Shown: positions 1-11,435 of the stretch, in pieces | Numbering within the stretch: position 1 is the stretch's first letter | Layout: the number at the start of each line of letters is the position of its first letter | Assembly (NCBI GenBank): GCA_963576565.1 | Contig: OY755044.1 | Coordinates: forward strand, 96,114,752 to 96,178,751 | Direction of reading: 5' to 3' | Source: Aspidapion aeneum | Taxonomy: Eukaryota > Arthropoda > Insecta > Coleoptera > Brentidae | Length of the DNA stretch: 64,000 bases | Translations under genes and position numbers: made by a program | Notes under the pieces: generated by a model | Told to the model about the DNA's origin: nothing | Seen by the model: only the letters and a program-made list of their open reading frames with translations | Database searches by the model: none

Positions 1-600
1 GGTAGAGGCCTTATAGAATAAGCATCCTGTGAGGAAGTGACATAAATGTACATTTGTAAGAGGCTTAAATTATTTTTCAAGGAATACGAATTTGGCACAA
101 TATGTTTAAGTTTTTCATGGAGTTGGAGTTGAAAGATTTGATTACTGCCTCTTAGCGGGAAGCTACAGAAACAAACATAAATTCCGTCCAAGCTGTGTTA
201 ATTTCTAAAATAAATCTGACTGCCATCCCCAATGGGACACCCCGTATATTATTAATTTTATGTATCACAAAAAGACCTGCTGCTGTTTTAGTTTAACTCG
301 TATTTTGGTAGATGACGCTTCTTGCAGTGTACATGTTGGTAGTGTTTGCATATTATTAGTGAAACGACAAACACGCGAATTTGAATTTCCCGCGCTGTGA
401 TAAATATAGGGGACCGGCCAATGATGTAGGCAATATGGCCGTCCACAGCTGAGAAATGAGATAGCAGCCTGAGAGGGACGTCACATGGGACGACCTCTCG
501 CTTCGTAGCCATCTTAGGAAACATTGTATTTTTTGTAAGCCCGTTTTATCCATGAATATTTGCGCATTCATAATTAATAACTTGGGTTAATAACAAAAAC
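1..600. other. Intronic sequence, no gene seen
   Basis: Intron of PRKDC upstream of exon A. Around 285-345 there is a diverged fragment resembling part of the hammerhead repeat (TATTTTGGTAGATGACGC), and 225-250 has a GGGACACCCCGTATA end typical of small insect transposons. I see no coding signal; the open frames here lack any family resemblance. Confidence 0.4.
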
Positions 601-960
601 AGGTGAAAGGTTTTAGGCTTTAAGCTTCGCTGACAGACACGACGCTGACGTCTTAAGGGTGGACTAGACGCAATCAGCCTTAATCTGACCTAAAAGACAA
701 TGTGTGTTGTAGGTCACTTGATGGATTCTCTCTTTCAATGGATATTTTCATATATCGATGATATAACAGTTTTAGTCGCCTGCTGCTGTTTTAGTTCCTT
801 TCGTATTTTGGTAGATGGGTGTCACATTGACGAAGCAGTGTTCTACGGAGTCCTATAAGGAAGAAACAGTTAACTGTTAACAGTTGTTAGGTGTTTATTA
901 GATCTTGGATCACCGCGAGGTTAAGGTTTCGTGCTACCTACGGAAAAATATATATATTTA
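601..960 (+). repeat. Decayed hammerhead-repeat copy (+)
   Basis: Diverged copy of the hammerhead-bearing repeat in + orientation. Recognisable landmarks are the GTAGATGG block, the ribozyme region at 836-883 and the GATCTTGGA block. The ribozyme core is ruined (CTACGGA in place of CTGAGGA, and stem II broken), so it should be inactive. It sits next to a fresher inverted copy that begins at 974. Confidence 0.6.
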
Positions 961-973
961 TCGGTTTCATAAC

Positions 974-1610
974 ATCAAACAAGTTTCATGGCTAATCGGG
1001 CAAAAAGGAGTTTTTTGTTTCCCTTATATTTTTCCGTGGGTAGCTTGAAAGCTTAACCTCACGGGGGTCCAAGATCTAATGGACACCTAATAAGTGTTGA
1101 CAGTTAACCGTTTCGTCCTTATGGGACTCCTCAGAACACTGCTGGTCAAGTGACAAATCTTGCGAAGTTAATCAGACAGTTTTGTCTCTAATTAAACGTA
1201 ATTAGTGAGCGAACTATAGCAAGAGGCGCCATCTACCGAGATACGAGAGAAACAAAAAACCGAAAGCAGCGAAACACTGCTATACAATGTCGATCAATGA
1301 AAAGATCGAATGCAAATTAAAGAAAACAACTATAGTCCGTGACCTACGACAGCTCTTTGTCTTTTCAGGCCGGATCAACGCATTTTGCATTTTTACCCGT
1401 CATCAAGACAGTGAACGTCAATCAACGGAATTTTTAAGCCAAACAATACTAACAAACGTGAAATTTCATACCCGTGAATTTAAAAATCAAACAAGTTTCA
1501 TGGCTAATCGGGCAAAAAGGAATATAAGGGAAACAAAAAACTCCTTTTTGCCCGATTAGCCATGAAACTTGTTTGATTTTTAAATTCACGGGTATGAAAT
1601 TTCACGTTTG
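974..1610 (-). mobile_element. Hammerhead retroelement with partly inverted end
   Basis: Insertion flanked by a 13-bp target duplication (TCGGTTTCATAAC at 961-973 and 1611-1623) inside the 3' tail of a LINE. From 974 to about 1523 it is a full minus-oriented unit plus the start of a second. It then switches strand, and 1528-1610 repeats the unit end in plus orientation, giving a local palindrome. There is no protein-coding capacity. Long target duplications and partial inversion are typical of Penelope-like insertions; transposition via RNA is inferred. Confidence 0.75.
1093..1140 (-). ncRNA. Type I hammerhead ribozyme
   Basis: Read on the minus strand, AGTGTT forms stem I with AACACT at the other end. 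The core CTGAGGA fits CUGANGA. Stem II is GTCC with GGAC around a CATAA loop. GAA follows, then stem III ACGG with CTGT around a TTAA tetraloop, and C17 is the cleavage nucleotide. All invariant core positions are present. Self-cleavage is predicted between C17 and AACACT. It is antisense to PRKDC. Confidence 0.9.
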
Positions 1611-1620
1611 TCGGTTTCAT

Positions 1621-2303
1621 AACGTTCTACGTCTTCCGATATCCAATCTCCACTCGTTTCTGTTTGCCCATAATTTATCATCTAAGCCTCTTATTCTTAT
1701 TTCACTGTCTATTCCTTCTCTCCAGCTTCTCCTCGGCCTTCCTCGTTTTCTTCGGCCAGTTGGTTTCCATTGTAATATTTGGTTAGGTAGTCTTCCATCA
1801 TCCATTCTTTGTACATGTCCGCACCACACCAGTTGTTTTGTTCTTATATCATCCACTAAAGTACGTTCACCCACTGTCATAATTTCTCTTGTTCTTTGAT
1901 TTGTAACTCTTTCTCTTTTTGATTTCCCTGCTGCTCTTCTCCAATAGTCCATCTCCGTAGCGGAAAGCATTTTTTCTGTTCTATCCTTGATTGGCCATAC
2001 TTCTGAGCCGTATGTAATAATACTTTTTACAATGGTGTTATATATAAGCTTTTTGTTATGTTTTGATATACTTTGGTCCCAAATCATTCCATTTAATAAA
2101 GTTATTGCTTTTTTTCCTTGTACGTTTCTATCTTTTATAGCTTTGTCTAGTGTTCCGTCAGCTGTAATTTTTAGACCTAAGTATTTATACTCATCACAGG
2201 ACTGAATTCGCTGCCCGGTATTTAAGATTAGATCCTGTTTCGTTCCACCAATACACATATGCTCTGTCTTATTGATATTAACCTCTAGTCCCCACTTATT
2301 GAA
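1621..2303 (-). pseudogene. LINE reverse transcriptase 3' end (RTE-like)
   Basis: C-terminal part of a non-LTR retrotransposon reverse transcriptase. Visible are CIGGTKQDLIL, YKYLGLKI, the YGSEVW block and the C-terminal GHVQRMDDGRLPNQIL followed by a basic RRKRGRPRRSW stretch. It is open for about 213 codons but truncated at its 5' side near 2304, so it lacks the endonuclease and the YXDD active site. Its 3' tail once ended in (TA)n; the remains at 948-960 were separated by the hammerhead insertion at 974-1610. The same family recurs at 43, 51 and 55 kb. Confidence 0.85.
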
Positions 2304-2377
2304 AAAAATGAGCGAGACAAAAAGGCTTTATTTTTAGTTACGAAAACTTGTTGGATTTAGACATTTTTGTTTTTTAG

Positions 2378-2656
2378 GTCGAATATGTTAACGACTATGC
2401 AATATTTCTCAATGTTACAGATTTTTACAATGAAGTGTTTAACAATATTGAACCGAGCAAGTTTAAGTATTGTATTTGCAAAATGATCAATCATTTTATC
2501 ACTAAGTGCATAAACTATCCTTTTGTCAGTGGTTTCTACAAGCTGGTAGCTGTGGCTTTAAGAATTTCTAATAGTCTTACACTGTTTGGTAATGAAAATG
2601 TGTTAGTTAGCCAAGATGTAAAAAATTGCTTTGAAGCGATATCGACATTTATATTG
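2378..2656 (+). CDS. PRKDC: DNA-PKcs (PRKDC) exon A of the window
   Basis: First of 11 consecutive coding exons of DNA-dependent protein kinase catalytic subunit, the giant nuclear PI3K-like kinase that binds Ku at DNA double-strand breaks and drives non-homologous end joining. The exon follows a T-rich tract and AG (2376-2377) and ends before a GTAAGT donor at 2657. It encodes 93 codons in phase 0-0. The segment YPFVSGFYKL is nearly identical to YPHVSGFYKL of the vertebrate protein, in its N-terminal HEAT repeats. The 11 exons join in phase into 1,518 codons without a stop. Upstream exons, including the start codon, lie outside the window. DNA-PKcs is absent from Drosophila but known from other arthropods, so its presence here is not odd. 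I am confident of family and splice sites; transcript evidence would confirm them. Confidence 0.9.
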
Positions 2657-2937
2657 GTAAGTTTTTATCAATTTCAAGTATTATTTTTTAATTTTAAGTT
2701 CGATATAAAATCGTGGCGCGAAAAATACCCATCAAATGAAGATGTATACGCGTCACGATTTTATATCGAACTTAAAATTGATGGGTATCTTTCATAGTCG
2801 CGCCACGATTTATTATCGAACTTAACTTAAGAATATATACTATGCAATTAACGCTATTGTTAAATCTAGACTGCAGTAAACAGAAATCTGCCAAGTTAGT
2901 TTTTACTTTTTAGTGAAAATTTCTAATAAAATCGATA

Positions 2938-3430
2938 TACAGGGTGTTCGGCACATGAACCGTCAAAATTTTTTTGGGATATTGTTGGGCTCATTTGCTA
3001 CCTTTTCAACCTTGGAACTTGGGTCCTAAGAGTCACGGCTAAAGAGATATGAATTTTTAATTTTTTTCTTAAATTACCCAAAATCCCACCTTTAAACTCC
3101 CGTAAGCTTTTTATTAATGTCTGGAAAAGCACCATATTTTTTTTATAATTCTGTAATCTTATGCTACTTCAACTAATTAATAGATTTGTTAAAATTTATG
3201 TACCAAAGGGACATACGAAGTTTTTTATTGAAGAACATTAGTGATTTTGTGAAAGAAAATCAATTTCAAAATTAAAAATCAAAAAAAGTATCGACAATAG
3301 AGAACTTCATTTTCTTTTAAAAACTTCTTTAGTTGATTACCTTTCTAACGGTAAGCTACACAATGATAAAAAAGAACATTTTTGCTTTAAAATACGGATA
3401 TTCCGTCAGAAGGGCGAGACTCGTTCGGAA
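2938..3430. repeat. Probable small transposon remnant
   Basis: Starts with TACAGGGTGTTCGGCAC, the kind of terminus found on many short insect DNA elements, and is followed by AT-rich sequence without coding potential. I could not identify the other end. It lies in the intron between exons A and B. Confidence 0.3.
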
Positions 3431-3572
3431 TTGGTAAGAAAAACAATTTGATGTTTATGACTGTTTTCAGTTTTGGTATGTTTGTTTACGTCGATTTTTT
3501 TTAATTCGGGCATGAATTTAAGTGAATTTTATCAAACTTATTAAAATAACGCAGCCCACGAAAAAGACAACA

Positions 3573-4474
3573 ATGCCGCGAACGTGTAGTGTTGTTGGTT
3601 GTCGATCCAACTATAAAACTGAAACCGAATATGTGTCAACTTTTAATTTGCCAGTGGATAAACAAATGCATAAAATTTGATTGCGAAAAATTCCTAATGA
3701 TTTAAGTATCTTAAAACGTCCACAAGTTTGCATCAAACATTTTCCTAACGAGTAGGTTATTTGGTTTGATAAGTGTGTTGTAAATGGAGAGTGTTAAAAA
3801 TTGTTAAAGGAAAGAAATGAGTGTTAAAAATGTAATACCTAAGTAGACAACCTGTATCTACTGTTCGAGTAGCTGATGTCGAGAGGCAACAACTGGAAAC
3901 TGCAATACAAGAAAGTCTTGAAACACTTTGAGCTCATAAGAAATCAAAAGTTTTATCAAATATTGAGGACATTTCAAAATGTTATTGTTCTAATACTAAA
4001 ATAAACAAAAATTGGATTTTTACCCAAGAACGTGACATAGTCTGCCTGTGCCTGATGACATTTTTGAACAACAATTCATCACTGTTAGCATCTCTAGTTG
4101 TTGAGGGAAATCTGTCATTTTTTGTAAATGTTAACAATGTGTCCATACCAAAAAACAAACTTCCAAAAAAAGTTGGAGTTTTATTTTTGGACAGCACCGA
4201 TACACTTGAAGAGCTAATGCAGTTTATTGAAATGAAAGTTGCAAATGGGAAAGAATTGGTAAAAGATAAGATTGATCAAGTAATAGACATCCTTAGTAAC
4301 ACTTTCGATAGTGAGAGTGAAAAATGTGTTCAATTGTCATTTCTTATTGAACAATTAGGTCTCTTAAAAAGGTCACCTGAGAATCGAAGATATTGTGGAT
4401 ACACTTTAATGTTGACTTCATCTTTGTTTATCCAGTCATCCAGTGCATACATGTCAAAAAGCATAATCGTTTAG
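3573..4474 (+). pseudogene. THAP-domain (P-like) transposase remnant
   Basis: At 3573 an ATG opens MPRTCSVVGCRSNY, then FNLP and further on QVCIKHF: the C2CH pattern of a THAP zinc finger (C-x4-C, later C-x2-H). Stops interrupt it at about 3679 and 3753. A second open stretch, 4055-4474, ends in FLIEQLGLLKRSPENRRY and SSAYMSKS, like the middle of insect THAP/P-family transposases (FLIEQLGLL then SSAYR). The catalytic core is not recognisable. It is a dead DNA transposon, or a gene fragment captured by one. The family call is good at superfamily level only. Confidence 0.65.
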
Positions 4475-5021
4475 TGTCTGCTAATAAATCTTTGAATAAG
4501 AACACCGACAAAGATGATGACACTCAAAGAAAAATTTAAAAACTTAAAGTTTAGGTTTGTGATGTCCAATTTTAAAAGACTTGTATAGATTTGAAGTAAC
4601 TAATGATATTATGTACCTAATATACCTGAATATATTAGAGTGCAAATTTTATATAATTTTTTATTTTATAGATTCAGTTTTCTTATCTATAATAAACACA
4701 TACATCAGCAAAATATATTTTTTTAATTTTTGCCTATATGAGAACAACATTTTTTTGTCAATTTATTTAAATTGTGTAAAAACAGATAATATATTAAGCA
4801 ATACAATAAGAATCCTGGAACTCCTAAGATCACGTGACCGCCGACTTGCTTATAACGCGCCATGGCCGGTCTTTATCGTTGGCTGCGTTATTTTATTAAT
4901 CTATTCTTTTGTCCGTTATCGATCTGTCAAAAAAAATTTGGCAAATTTATTATACTATTAATGCAGTTGAATTTATGAATAGTTTGATCCTACTTTATAC
5001 TTTATGTATTAATTTTTTTAG

Positions 5022-5160
5022 GAAATTATTCAAAAAATGAAGCAGTTTAAAGACGAACTATTAATATCTTGCCTTTATGTGTTACTTGAGGTGCCAGTTG
5101 TTTTTATTACCCCCATTATTATGGATTGTGTTTCGGTTTTTCTTAACATATTTGAACTTG
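5022..5160 (+). CDS. PRKDC: PRKDC exon B
   Basis: The acceptor is TTTTTTTAG just before 5022 and the donor is GTAAGA at 5161. It enters in phase 0 and leaves in phase 1. The translation has KMKQFKDELLISC, which matches KMKQYKDELLASC of vertebrate DNA-PKcs directly downstream of the exon A match, so order and spacing agree. This is an all-helical HEAT-repeat part of the N-terminal solenoid, with no catalytic residues. No start codon is expected because it is internal. Confidence 0.88.
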
Positions 5161-5348
5161 GTAAGAATTTATGTTGACATTATTTTAGTTTTACTTTAGT
5201 TTTTATTTCTAACAGTCAGTCATTTTACACTTTCGTTTTGAGGTACTGAGGATGTTTTTTTAATTTTTTAATATGTAGCTTAATTTACAGAATGCTGCCC
5301 AGGCCAATCTCACTCGTCTTTGTTTTCCTTTTTAGTTTAATTTGTCTC

Positions 5349-5424
<76 letters not shown>

Positions 5425-6840
5425 GGCATCTTAACCTATTTTGTTTATATGGGTGATTCTATGAAAATTGAGTAATATGATGTCTCTATGCAAAAAAAAT
5501 GTGTTTTCCGGCAGACCTTTGCCCCATAAAAAATAATTTTAACTTTATCTTAATTTCATTCTTCATCATAAAACATTTCATATTAAGGTTTGTCAAAAAA
5601 TGTTGAAAACATGTCTCACGTAGAGAAGTGACAGTTACGTCAATATGTTAGTTTTTATTTTCGAAGAAGTTATGGTTAGAGAAAACTTGTGAAAATGTTC
5701 AAAAATGGTAAAAGAATAAGTTTGACAGTCGATAGATTTTGACACGTTTGACAAGGGACAGTTACGTCAAAATGCTGGTTTTCCAAAGATCTTTCAAACA
5801 AGATATCACCCATTAGGCTTTTTGTTTATGACAACAAACTTGATAATTTTGACACAAACTGAAAAACAACGGTTTGGCAGTCAATAGCTTTTGACAGATT
5901 TGACATACACAACTTTGATTTATGTCAAAATGTTAGTTTTTCAAAGACCTTTACAACGAGATATTATTCGAAAGACATTTTAATTTATAAATTTGAGGTT
6001 GATCACCCGTATGCCGCTTTTTAGTGTAGGAGCGGCACACCCGCCATTTCATAAAATAAAATAAAATCTCTTGAGGTTATCGATCACTGCCAAATATAGT
6101 TTAGTTATCTGTTATAGTTCACACGATATTTCGGTAAACTCGGACTTTTGGGACACCCTGTATATTACAATAAACGGTCTCGGCATTCGGTATTCGAGCT
6201 AGGTTAAAGGAAGAACCTCTTAAACCTTTTTTTGTTACCAGTTGATAGCGTTGCGTTACGTTACAGTTTCGATAATATTTTCAGTTATCTCAGGTTAGTT
6301 AAAACGAAATACGTTATAACATAAATACATGTTCAAAGAATCAAAAAATGAAGCCCTCATAGCTGGCTTTGGAAACAATGGCTAATTTAAATTCGCGGAC
6401 GCGAATTTTCAAGTGCGCAGGCATGTGTTGTTTCATGTAGGCCCACAGCTGCCATGTGGATGGAGGCCATCTTTGTTGCTTATTTACGTTTTGCGGTGTT
6501 TTGCGTTTGTCGTGTAATATTATGTTTTTTCCTGTAAAAATGTAAAAAATAATTCATCTAAAACGTGTGCGGTTTTTAAAAAAGTGTCCTGGAGAAGTAA
6601 GGAAGTGCCATGCTATAGGTAACTACGTGTATTTTACTTCATAATTTGTTAATACAGTTAAGAGTGGTTTATAAATGCTATGGTGTCCACAATAAATCTG
6701 CACAATTAGTTTTAGAAAAACTACAATTTTAATCCACAATTTGATTCATTTTCACCCAATGAACTAGTTTTTAGAAAAAAATAATTCACATAACCCTAAA
6801 CTTTTGACAATTGTCAAATAATGTAGTGACGTATCGGAGT
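5161..6840. other. Intron with (AT)n and diverged tandem repeats
   Basis: Holds an (AT)n run at about 5350-5420. From about 5580 to 5960 a stretch repeats the phrases GACAGTTACGTCAA and GTTAGTTTT with TTTGACA several times, an old tandem duplication. A CACCCTGTATA terminus lies at 6150-6165. No coding similarity is seen. Confidence 0.5.
5348..5420. repeat. (AT)n microsatellite
   Basis: Uninterrupted AT dinucleotide run of about 70 bp between GGT and TTTGGGCATC. Confidence 0.95.
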
Positions 6841-6842
6841 AT

Positions 6843-7770
6843 GGGCGAGTTCGTAAAGGCATCGATGAGCTCATCGATGACAACAATCAAGTTTTTAAAT
6901 TAATCAGTGCAATTCGTTGAAATCCATCGGGTTCGTAAATTATCTGATGAATTTCACCAAGGCACCAATTGATGGCTTCAATGCTCACCGACCCTGAGAG
7001 TCGTGTTTTTTGTGTTTTTTTTTCGGCTGTGTAATTTTATATCTTTTTTGTTGTTTTTTTTGTTAACTGCTCCACAGTGTGGTAAACAAAGTTTCGATGG
7101 TCATCTTACAAGATATAAATAGTGACTCAAGATTCGGATGATGAAGATCTGGCGTTAATTTCAATTTTTTTATTTATATACGAGTTAAAATTTTTATAAA
7201 ATCATTTACATTTTACAAACTTATTATTAATTTATTCTAAAGAGCAGAAAAACTTAATCTCGAGAGCCCTTTACCATTATTGTTTTATGCTAAGTTTATA
7301 TGCTAATTTGACTTTTTAAAATAAATGAGTTTTAGTTGTTTTAAATTAGAGTAAATTTTTCAAGTAAAATTTCTCATCCTAATCCTAACCTAATCTATAC
7401 AAAGGCACAAAAGCCTACCTTAACAAAAGCTAAAAAAAAACTTTATAACATTAAAACACTTATAAAATATGAAAAAACAAATCCTATTTTTTATTTTGTT
7501 TTTAAAATTTTGATATCATCAGACCGTGGCATGCCAGGATTGAGGGTTACGTTGAAAATGTTGTTTCCATGTATTAATGCAGAGAATCTTTTAGAAAATA
7601 AATCAAAATCGAAAAAAGCGAGGTTCAGATATCTGATTTATCGCGTTCTTTTTTATTTTCTGGTGTTCATCGGACTCACCGAATGAAAAGGTCAAATGAA
7701 CGTCAAACGTCATATGTCAAAAAACCGATGTAATCGGTGAGCAAAATTAGATTACTTTACAAACTCGCCC
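6843..7770. mobile_element. Non-autonomous DNA element with GGGCGAG ends
   Basis: Terminal inverted repeats GGGCGAGTTCGTAAAG (left) and, on the other strand, GGGCGAGTTTGTAAAG (right), flanked on both sides by TAT. The 928-bp interior has no open reading frame of note and is AT-rich. The 3-bp duplication would fit a Harbinger-like element, but the superfamily is not established. Confidence 0.65.
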
Positions 7771-7946
7771 TATGTTCTAAAACCATCAAAACTAACGCCT
7801 GCGCAGTAACTAAAATCCTGTCTACCGGAAAAAGGAACATTAATAATTAAATAGGGGTCCTGGCGTCAAGTATCGCATGTAAGAATGCAGTATGCCCCAT
7901 ATTTATCCTATAACGTATTTGGTTAAAATTTTTCTTATTTTTTTAG

Positions 7947-8087
7947 CTAGAAGCTATATTGCCTTGGCAAATAAGGCTTTAACAACGCTAGAGAGGTGGC
8001 AAAAAGACATTCCGCATGATGTTTATGAAAATTTTATTATTCACGTTGTGCCTAGCCTAGATAACTATTTAAGGAGCAAATCATTGG
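7947..8087 (+). CDS. PRKDC: PRKDC exon C
   Basis: The acceptor TTTTTTAG ends at 7946 and the donor GTATGT starts at 8088. Phase is 1 in and 1 out. The peptide contains ALANKALTTLERW and VPSLDNYLRS, matching the vertebrate stretch with PLAEVGLNALEEW and LPCLDGYLKT. It joins without a gap to the next exon: the residues after LDNYLRSKSLG align with the poorly conserved Lys-rich linker that follows LDGYLKT in vertebrates, so no exon appears to be missing although the next intron is almost 5 kb. Confidence 0.88.
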
Positions 8088-8494
8088 GTATGTACACAAG
8101 TTTACATTTTCAAAGCTATTAAAGTAGTAGTAAGTAGCCTTTGCGTCCTACAGTAGTAGTAGTCTGTCCCTTAACCTACTATCTGCGCTTCCATTTTGTT
8201 ATGAGTAGTTTATGTACACCGGCCTTATTGTGGCATCGGAGGTATTGCCAATCAGCTGGTTCAGATAACCTTAAAAAGTCAGTCAACATCTGATGGCTAG
8301 AAAAGTAAAAACAGGCTTTTGAAGTTGTACATTTTTGGTTAAAATACACAGTTAAACTTCAGTAAATTGTTGTTTTACTAATTCTGAACCCATCCAAAAC
8401 ACATTTGATGTCCAGCTACCACATTAGGCCTTCCTGTTCCCTTTACAAAGTTATTTAAGCAGGTGTAGCTCTTCCTCGCTCAGAGTTGGTGCTC

Positions 8495-9170
8495 TACAAG
8501 ACGCTAGCGCTACCAAGTCCACTTCCAATCCCTGGCTTCGCATGCGTAGATCTACCAATATTATTTACCTCATGTATTAGAATCGATGTACAGGGTGATT
8601 TTTACTTGAATGATTCTAACCACATGAAAATAGAAAGTTTCAAAAACCTAACCTAACGAAACCTAATCAGATCTAACCGAACCGAACCAAAGCAAACTAA
8701 ACCAATATTTAAAAAAAAAAAACTTTCCTGACTTCCTACCTGGGATGCTAGAGGATGTGAATCCGAACCGGACCGTACCGAACCGAACCTATCCAAACCT
8801 AACCCTACCCAACTAAACCTAATTAGCAGTACGTGTTGTAGTTTAGTTTGGTTAGGTTAGGTTCGGTTCAGTTTAGTTAGGTTCGGTTTGGTTCGGTTCG
8901 GATTCACATCCTCTAGGATCCCGGGCAGGAAGTCAGGAAAGTTTTTTTTGACAAAAATTATTGGTTCAGTTTCCTTCGGTTCGGTTAGATTTGATTAGGT
9001 TTTGTTAGGTTAGGTTTTTGAAACTTTCTATTTTCATGTGGTTAGAATCATTCAAGTGAAAATCACCCTGTATGCATCTATTCTAAGACATGAGGTAAAT
9101 AATATTGGTAGATCTGCGCTTGCGAAGCCAGGGATTGAAAGTGGACTTGGTAGCGCTAGCGTCTTGTTGG
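8495..9170. repeat. Palindromic foldback element with telomere-like repeats
   Basis: Two near-perfect arms of about 330 bp centred near 8830. Inner termini TACAGGGTGATTTTTACTTG (8589) and their complement (ending 9072) look like transposon ends, but the palindrome continues outward to AAGACGCTAGCGCTACC and its complement. Near the centre the arms consist of degenerate CCTAAC/GTTAGG-like units mixed with AACCGAACC. No coding capacity. Confidence 0.8.
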
Positions 9171-9590
9171 TGCTCTGAGTTGCCTTGCGTAGGCCTCACA
9201 TTCTGACATGAAATGTCTTGATGTCTTTTTTTTTCAGGTAGGTTCATTCTTGACAGCAGTTAGGATCATTCTCGACAGCAGGTCTTTTCGTGGTCGTCTC
9301 AGCAACCATCTTAGTCTGGTCGCCTTTAGTCGGTCTATGAATTCTCTGGTCTGTCTGAAACCCATTTCTGTTTCCCAGAAGTTTGACAGTGCGTCCTGGG
9401 TCCATTTTTAGTTTTTGTTTGATGTATTTCGTATTTTATATTTTGGTAATGTCTCTACTATTTGTCCAATCTCTTACTGCAGTTTTTTAAGGCTACTGCT
9501 TATCTATTATTATATTTTTTTATTTGGTATTTGTGACTGAAAATTAATAGCAAGTAACACTCTGTTCTCAACTTTTGGCGTCGGCAAAAA
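9171..9590. other. Intronic sequence, nothing identified
   Basis: A TTTTTTTTCAG followed by an open stretch at 9238-9411 looked like a possible exon, but its translation has no relation to DNA-PKcs and vertebrate alignment leaves no gap to fill. No repeat family was recognised. Confidence 0.35.
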
Positions 9591-9763
9591 GTGAATATAT
9601 AAACTAATAGATATAGAAAAATAATTAAATAGCTAAGCTAGCTTCGACGACTGCGCCACCTGCATTAGGAACGACGGAAGGTTGGCCGCCATGTCTTCAC
9701 AGAAGTACAAGCGGTCACCCCTAGAGGTCGTTATGGTAAACAAGCATATTGGGTTACTAGATT

Positions 9764-11188
9764 CAAGGTCAACACAAAAATAGAGGCCACGACCCTGAAA
9801 AAATCAGCTGTTCTCCCGGGGCTGAATTTTACATTGGGTCTTATGGGAGGTCAGAGGTTTTTTTATGGTATTTTCAAAATGGCACTACAGATTTCCGCAA
9901 AATTTCAGTGAAATATTCTCAGACACCATCCCGATATTCCACCAAAGGTTTGTAAGGAAGCAACATGATTAAAAGGTTAAAATCTTCAAGATTTAGCATT
10001 CCTTAATTTGAATTCAAATTACCCGCCATGTACCACATGCCAACTGTTATATTGTCGGGTACGATTTTATTTTAAATCGAACCCTTGAACGAGGGTACCG
10101 TAATAGATCTCTTATGTGAATAAAATAAATATGAAACAGTTTTAAAAACGTTACAAACTTTAATGAATACAAAATAAAACTCTGTTGTAATTTACAAATT
10201 GTTACGAGACTTTTCTTATGACCTATAAAACGAACAAGACCCAAAATATTAAAATAAAACTTTAACTTACCAAAATAACAAACTGCAAAATATTCTTTAA
10301 ATATAAAAATCTTATGTTTCTTTACTGACAATTAATTTTAGAGGTTTTAGTTAAGTTCAACAAAACTTAGAATGTAACTACCGACTTGTCTTCTCAAAGT
10401 TTGGGTTTTTATAAAGGGTAGGTTGGACCTAAATAATCCATTATCCCCTCTTTAAAGAGCTTGGAGGAACCACGTCAGTGGCGTTGCTGATAATCCTAAA
10501 ATTTACTTTACATTCTAGCTAATGAGCTAAACAAGATAAGCTAAACAAAAACAGAGATAAAATACATTTTATAGACAACATTTTTTTATCTCACAGTATT
10601 TCCATGTCCAATCACTTTGAAGGGAAAACCCTCTCGCTACTTGCTGTATCCCCACGCTCAACCATTACGACTCCCACTCTAGACTTTTCAATAGTTTTTC
10701 TCGCCATAACCATCTACTGTGTGGTAGGTGGCAACCAAATGTTTTCTATTTTGGAGGGAGGCGGAACCACTTTCTTATCTCAACAGAACCATAATTGTGT
10801 TTTTCGCTTTTCCAAGATGGTTTCGTACAGTGGCACAGTCAGGGGTTATTTGCATTCCTGACAATATTTGACATGTATTTGACTTTGTCATCTGTGATTG
10901 TCACATTCGCTTCTGCTTTAAACTTATTTTTTGTGTGAGCTAATGAAGCGGCTATGAAACATTAAGGATTACTATACATTTTAAAAAAATTGTTCTGCCA
11001 GAATAAAGTAAAAACAATCTCAAAAATGGCTTTATTTAAAAAAAAACAAATGTTCATGAACCGTCATTCCAACTTCAATATTTTAAAGACAATCAGCTGT
11101 GTCGTAACGTGACCATCAAAAAAAAATCAGCCCCGGATGTGACGTCAACAAAGTGGAGGATCGTGGCCCGTTCGTTTTGATAGCCCTG
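9764..11188. mobile_element. 7-bp-TSD MITE interrupted by a solo LTR
   Basis: Element with ends CAAGG...CCCTG and a 7-bp target duplication CTAGATT (9757-9763 and 11189-11195). Its own sequence is about 610 bp, as in the copies at 35.9, 41.4 and 53.7 kb; the rest is an LTR inserted at 10053-10863. It carries paired GGCCACGACC/GGGCCACGATCC subterminal blocks. It has no coding capacity. CA termini and 7-bp duplications would suit the P superfamily, an inference. Confidence 0.8.
10053..10863. mobile_element. Solo LTR (Gypsy-like), ATAT target site
   Basis: 811-bp segment beginning TGTCGGGTACG and ending ATTCCTGACA, flanked by ATAT (10049-10052 and 10864-10867). The uninterrupted MITE copies carry a single ATAT at the same place, so the pre-insertion site is known. 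A related copy lies at 60304-61070. TG...CA ends with a 4-bp ATAT duplication fit the Gypsy/17.6/297 type of insect LTR elements. There is no internal region, so it is a solo LTR. Confidence 0.8.
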
Positions 11189-11435
11189 CTAGATTACGAA
11201 AACAGCGTCGTCAGGCTTCAGAACGCAGTGACCTTACAAGCGTAGTATCGAACCAAAACTAGAGGTCGCCGTGGAAAATAAGCAGCGACGCTGTGTCAAA
11301 TATCTTTAATTAAAATCAGTGGATCCATATGATGTTTTACCAAGAGTTTAGTTCAGTGCCGCTGCTTTTCAACTCGTGCCTGTCAAAGTTGGCCTTGCTC
11401 AATCTGTGAAAAAATGGCAGATTTCAATTTCTACT

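Noticed and set aside
1287..1559. 90-codon frame in the hammerhead repeat
   Set aside because: It lies over the ribozyme repeat, is not conserved among copies (other copies carry stops and indels) and has no protein features.
8589..9072. Interstitial true telomere array
   Set aside because: The TTAGG-like units are degenerate, few and embedded in a palindrome, so a real telomere remnant is not supported.
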